The position numbers and the translations under genes are program-made. From Pseudomonadota bacterium (GTDB lineage: Bacteria > Pseudomonadota > Gammaproteobacteria > Burkholderiales > Burkholderiaceae_B), in the NCBI GenBank assembly GCA_023432075.1, contig JAEYVD010000733.1, positions 1-8,178 on the forward strand: 8,178 bases of DNA, written 5' to 3'. The notes below the pieces were generated by a model that saw nothing but the letters and a program-made list of their open reading frames with translations, was not told the origin of the DNA and did not search any database. Of the stretch, positions 6,662 through 8,178 are shown in pieces; position 1 is the stretch's first letter; each line of letters begins with the position of its first letter.

Positions 6662-7820
6662 AGATGAGGCTCATGGTCTTGGGGACCGCGCTGGCGGCGT
6701 CGGGCCGGCAGGCGCGGTAAAAGCAGATGCCGCAGCCGTCGATCGATGCCCGCACGGCGGTCTCGACCTTGGCCTGGAACGTGCCGGTGGCGGCGGCAAA
6801 GGCGTCGTTCCAGCGCGTCTTGAAATCGACGTTGCGCTTGCGGCAGTCGTACACCGCTTCGTAATCCTGGACGTTCAGCGCGTAGTGGCAGCTACCCGCC
6901 CCGACGTACTTGACCCAGCCCTGGTTGCCGGCCATGAAGTTGGCCACGTCCCCACCGGAAAACGCCACGCCCAGCTTGGATCCTTCCGAGCTGCTGTAGG
7001 GATGCGTGTGGTACGTGCCGAGGGTGTAGTCGCCCTTTTTTTCGGCGGGCAGGCTGATGCTGCCGCCGCCGCCCGAGCCCGTGCGGATGACGCGCTTGCC
7101 GTCCTTGTCGGACACAATGCGGCCGCCGTGCTCCTGCACGGTGTCGCCGCCGTGCCCGGACTTGGACCAGGCCTCGTTGACCGCGTCGTACACGTCGTCC
7201 GGCATGGTGTGCGTGCCGGGGCACTTGCGTGCTTCGGCCTCGGCCACGCGCAGGTCGCCCATGCCGGCGCGCTGCACGGTTTGCGCCAGACCTGGCGCGG
7301 CGATGGGCTGGGACAGCTGGTGCGCCGCGCGGTCGGCCTGCGCTTCAAGCGGCGAATGGGCCGCGCCCAGTTCCAGCGGCAGCCCGGGCCTGTAGCGCGC
7401 CTGCTGCTGCACCACGTGCGCCAGTTCATGCGCCAGCAGTTCGCGCCCCTGCCGCGTGCGCGGGGCATAGCGTCCGGCCCCGAAGGCGACGTGCGGGCCG
7501 ACGGTATAGGCCTGCGCATGCAGCGCGCGCGCCGACTCCGCGGCCCGGGCATCGGCGTGGATGCGCACGCGGCCAAAGTCGTGACCGTAGCGCCGCTCGA
7601 ATTCCACGCGGTCGGCGGCAGCCAGGGGTTCCCCGGGGCTGCGCAACACGTCCTCGACCTGATCGGGCACCGCCGTCTTCGCGCGCCCGCCCAGCGGCAG
7701 GGCCGCGCAGCCGGACTTGCCGCCGTTCTTGCCGCCGCATCCGCAGGCGCAGCGGCGCAGCACCAGGCGAGCGCGCGGCGGCGCGGTGTCAGGTTGCGGC
7801 GAGAACAAAGCCGTGCGCAT
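6660..7820 (-). CDS. Candidate eCIS effector: DUF4157 metallopeptidase-like domain fused to a JAMM/JAB-like C-terminal domain
   Basis: This 386-residue protein has three parts. An N-terminal arm carries Cys24, 26, 28 and 38 in RRCACGCGGKNGGKSGC. A DUF4157 (PF13699-like) domain spans about 52-185, with RRYGHDFGRVRIHAD (76-90), AYTVGPHVAFG (104-114) and the zinc motif HELAHVVQQ (131-139). Glu159/Asp163 in SPLEAQADRAA form a likely gluzincin-type third ligand. A C-terminal domain from about 203 has E230 in QEHGGRIV, a Gly-rich turn (248-254), YHTHPYSSS (270-278) and FSGGD (287-291). This resembles a JAMM/JAB or DUF4329-type metal site, then a Cys-rich tail (Cys363, 366 and 371). DUF4157 commonly heads eCIS cargo with variable toxin domains, so an effector role is inferred. 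The ATG at 7820 follows the 81-residue gene by 8 bases with only a weak GAG upstream. The frame is open to 8129, but that stretch overlaps other genes. Confidence 0.87.
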   Translation of the reverse strand: MRTALFSPQPDTAPPRARLVLRRCACGCGGKNGGKSGCAALPLGGRAKTAVPDQVEDVLRSPGEPLAAADRVEFERRYGHDFGRVRIHADARAAESARALHAQAYTVGPHVAFGAGRYAPRTRQGRELLAHELAHVVQQQARYRPGLPLELGAAHSPLEAQADRAAHQLSQPIAAPGLAQTVQRAGMGDLRVAEAEARKCPGTHTMPDDVYDAVNEAWSKSGHGGDTVQEHGGRIVSDKDGKRVIRTGSGGGGSISLPAEKKGDYTLGTYHTHPYSSSEGSKLGVAFSGGDVANFMAGNQGWVKYVGAGSCHYALNVQDYEAVYDCRKRNVDFKTRWNDAFAAATGTFQAKVETAVRASIDGCGICFYRACRPDAASAVPKTMSLI

Positions 7821-7828
7821 GGCCAGGC

Positions 7829-8071
7829 TCAATGCTTGAGGTGGAACGTGTCGGCGATGGCACGGCCCGCTTGCGCGCCGGTCTGCGCAGGCTGCGGTCC
7901 GTCCGCCACGGTGCGCACCTGATCGGCGCTGCCATCGGCGGCGGCGCCGCTGTGCTGCGCGGCGCGACGCACCAGTTCGTGCACCAGGGCAGCCACGAAC
8001 GCATTGCGCTGGGCGGCGTCGTGGCTGGGCAGGCTGAGCGCGCGGATATGTAGATGGATTGCGGATTTCAT
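7829..8071 (-). CDS. Small eCIS-associated protein, function unknown
   Basis: This is an 80-residue protein beginning MKSAIHLHIRALSLPSHDAA. It has an N-terminal strand (IHLHIRALSL), an amphipathic helix (NAFVAALVHELVRRAAQ, about 23-39), a low-complexity Ala/Gly/Gln linker (about 40-65) and a short closing helix (AGRAIADTFHL). Small proteins with this strand, helix, linker and 'AxxIAxxxH' ending often lie next to the ATPase and DUF4157 genes of eCIS loci, from my recollection of such clusters. No function is known to me. I prefer the ATG at 8071 over the one at 8077: the first forms an ATGA overlap with the upstream stop and sits five bases after AGGGGA, whereas at 8077 the Shine-Dalgarno would abut the start. 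A role as chaperone or loading factor for the next gene's product is possible but unproven. Confidence 0.75.
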   Translation of the reverse strand: MKSAIHLHIRALSLPSHDAAQRNAFVAALVHELVRRAAQHSGAAADGSADQVRTVADGPQPAQTGAQAGRAIADTFHLKH

Positions 8072-8178
8072 GGCCATCCCCTTGTTTCAGCGTCGGCCAG
8101 GGGCCGTTCGCGTTTGGCGGCTTCGGCATGCGCGGCTTGCAGCACGTGAGCCATGGTGACGTCGGAGCCGGCGTCGGC
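8068..8178 (-). CDS. C-terminal end of a probable eCIS AAA+ ATPase (Afp15-like), cut by the window edge
   Basis: A frame open at the right edge encodes 36 residues ending in TGA at 8070-8068. It contains VTMAHVLQAAHAEAAKRERP (7-26) and then LADAETRGWP. The pattern 'xTMxHxxxAxxxExxKxxRPLxxAE' is what I know from the very C-terminus of eCIS-associated AAA+ ATPases, where the small helical lid ends. Afp15-type ATPases are needed for particle assembly. The P-loop and Walker motifs lie outside the window and cannot be checked here. The stop overlaps the next start as ATGA, tying the ATPase into the same operon. The call rests on a short fragment plus context, so it is moderate. Confidence 0.6.
   Translation of the reverse strand, partial: ADAGSDVTMAHVLQAAHAEAAKRERPLADAETRGWP
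8077..8082 (-). promoter_or_regulatory. Ribosome binding site choosing between two ATG codons
   Basis: AGGGGA on the minus strand lies five bases before the ATG at 8071 but directly overlaps the alternative ATG at 8077-8075. It therefore favours the shorter product, starting MKSAIHLH rather than MAMKSAIH. Confidence 0.6.

Noticed and set aside
6885..7922. Plus-strand open frame of 345 codons opposite the DUF4157 gene
   Set aside because: The product is Ala/Arg/Val-rich with no domain and spans two minus-strand genes; the minus frame has HELAH and HTH motifs.
7821..8129. N-terminal extension of the DUF4157 protein to an ATG at 8129
   Set aside because: It would overlap the whole 80-residue gene and the ATPase end, is Arg/Ala-rich shadow sequence, and the natural N-terminus with the cysteine motif begins near 7820.
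1..8178. Type VI secretion system or P2/Mu-like prophage tail cluster
   Set aside because: No membrane complex, TssF/G/K or VgrG fusion is seen, and no phage-like tail-fibre, tape-measure or lysis genes are seen. The CIS tube protein, DUF4157 protein and ATPase-like end point to eCIS.

Overview
The window is a compact block of twelve genes, all on the minus strand and so read from high to low coordinates. It encodes the baseplate, spike and tip of an extracellular contractile injection system (eCIS: a phage-tail-like particle of the Afp/PVC/MAC class) together with one candidate cargo protein. The DNA is very GC-rich: hand counts of 120-base blocks run from about 64% to 81%. GC content, codon use and protein family flavour suggest a high-GC proteobacterium, possibly a Burkholderiales relative, but nothing here fixes the taxon.

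Layout in order of transcription. (1) 8178-8068: the last 36 residues of a protein cut by the window edge, resembling the C-terminus of the eCIS AAA+ ATPase (Afp15-like). (2) 8071-7829: a small unnamed eCIS-type protein. (3) 7820-6660: a 386-residue protein with an N-terminal Cys/Gly motif, a DUF4157 'eCIS core' metallopeptidase-like domain (HELAH) and a separate C-terminal domain with a JAMM/JAB-like E...HTH...S..D signature. It is the best effector candidate here. (4) 6651-6382: an 89-residue protein I cannot name. (5) 6385-5732: a CIS tube/LysM-adaptor protein. (6) 5735-5394: a short LysM-like protein. (7) 5401-4274: a gp27-like hub. (8) 4277-3762: a gp5/gpV-like OB-fold spike. (9) 3738-3415: a PAAR-like tip. 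(10) 3402-3040: a gp25-like baseplate wedge protein. (11) 3043-587: a large J-like baseplate protein (Afp11/TIGR02243 type). (12) 590-1: the N-terminal 196 residues of a second large baseplate protein (Afp12-like), running off the left edge.

Six of the eleven junctions are 4-base ATGA stop/start overlaps and one is an 8-base overlap. The other four are gaps of 23 bases or less. There is no room for internal promoters between genes, and I saw no terminator, so this is one co-transcribed, translationally coupled operon segment. Sheath and inner-tube genes, the rest of the ATPase, the rest of the Afp12-like protein, and any tail-fibre and tape-measure genes should lie outside the window.

Inferred assembly: tip, spike and hub form the central piercing shaft. 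The LysM/CIS-tube adaptors join hub to inner tube. gp25, the J-like protein and the Afp12-like protein build the wedges that trigger sheath contraction. The ATPase acts in particle assembly, and the DUF4157 protein is probably carried as cargo. No RNA genes, CRISPR arrays, insertion sequences or long repeats were seen, and no gene-free stretch exceeds 23 bases.
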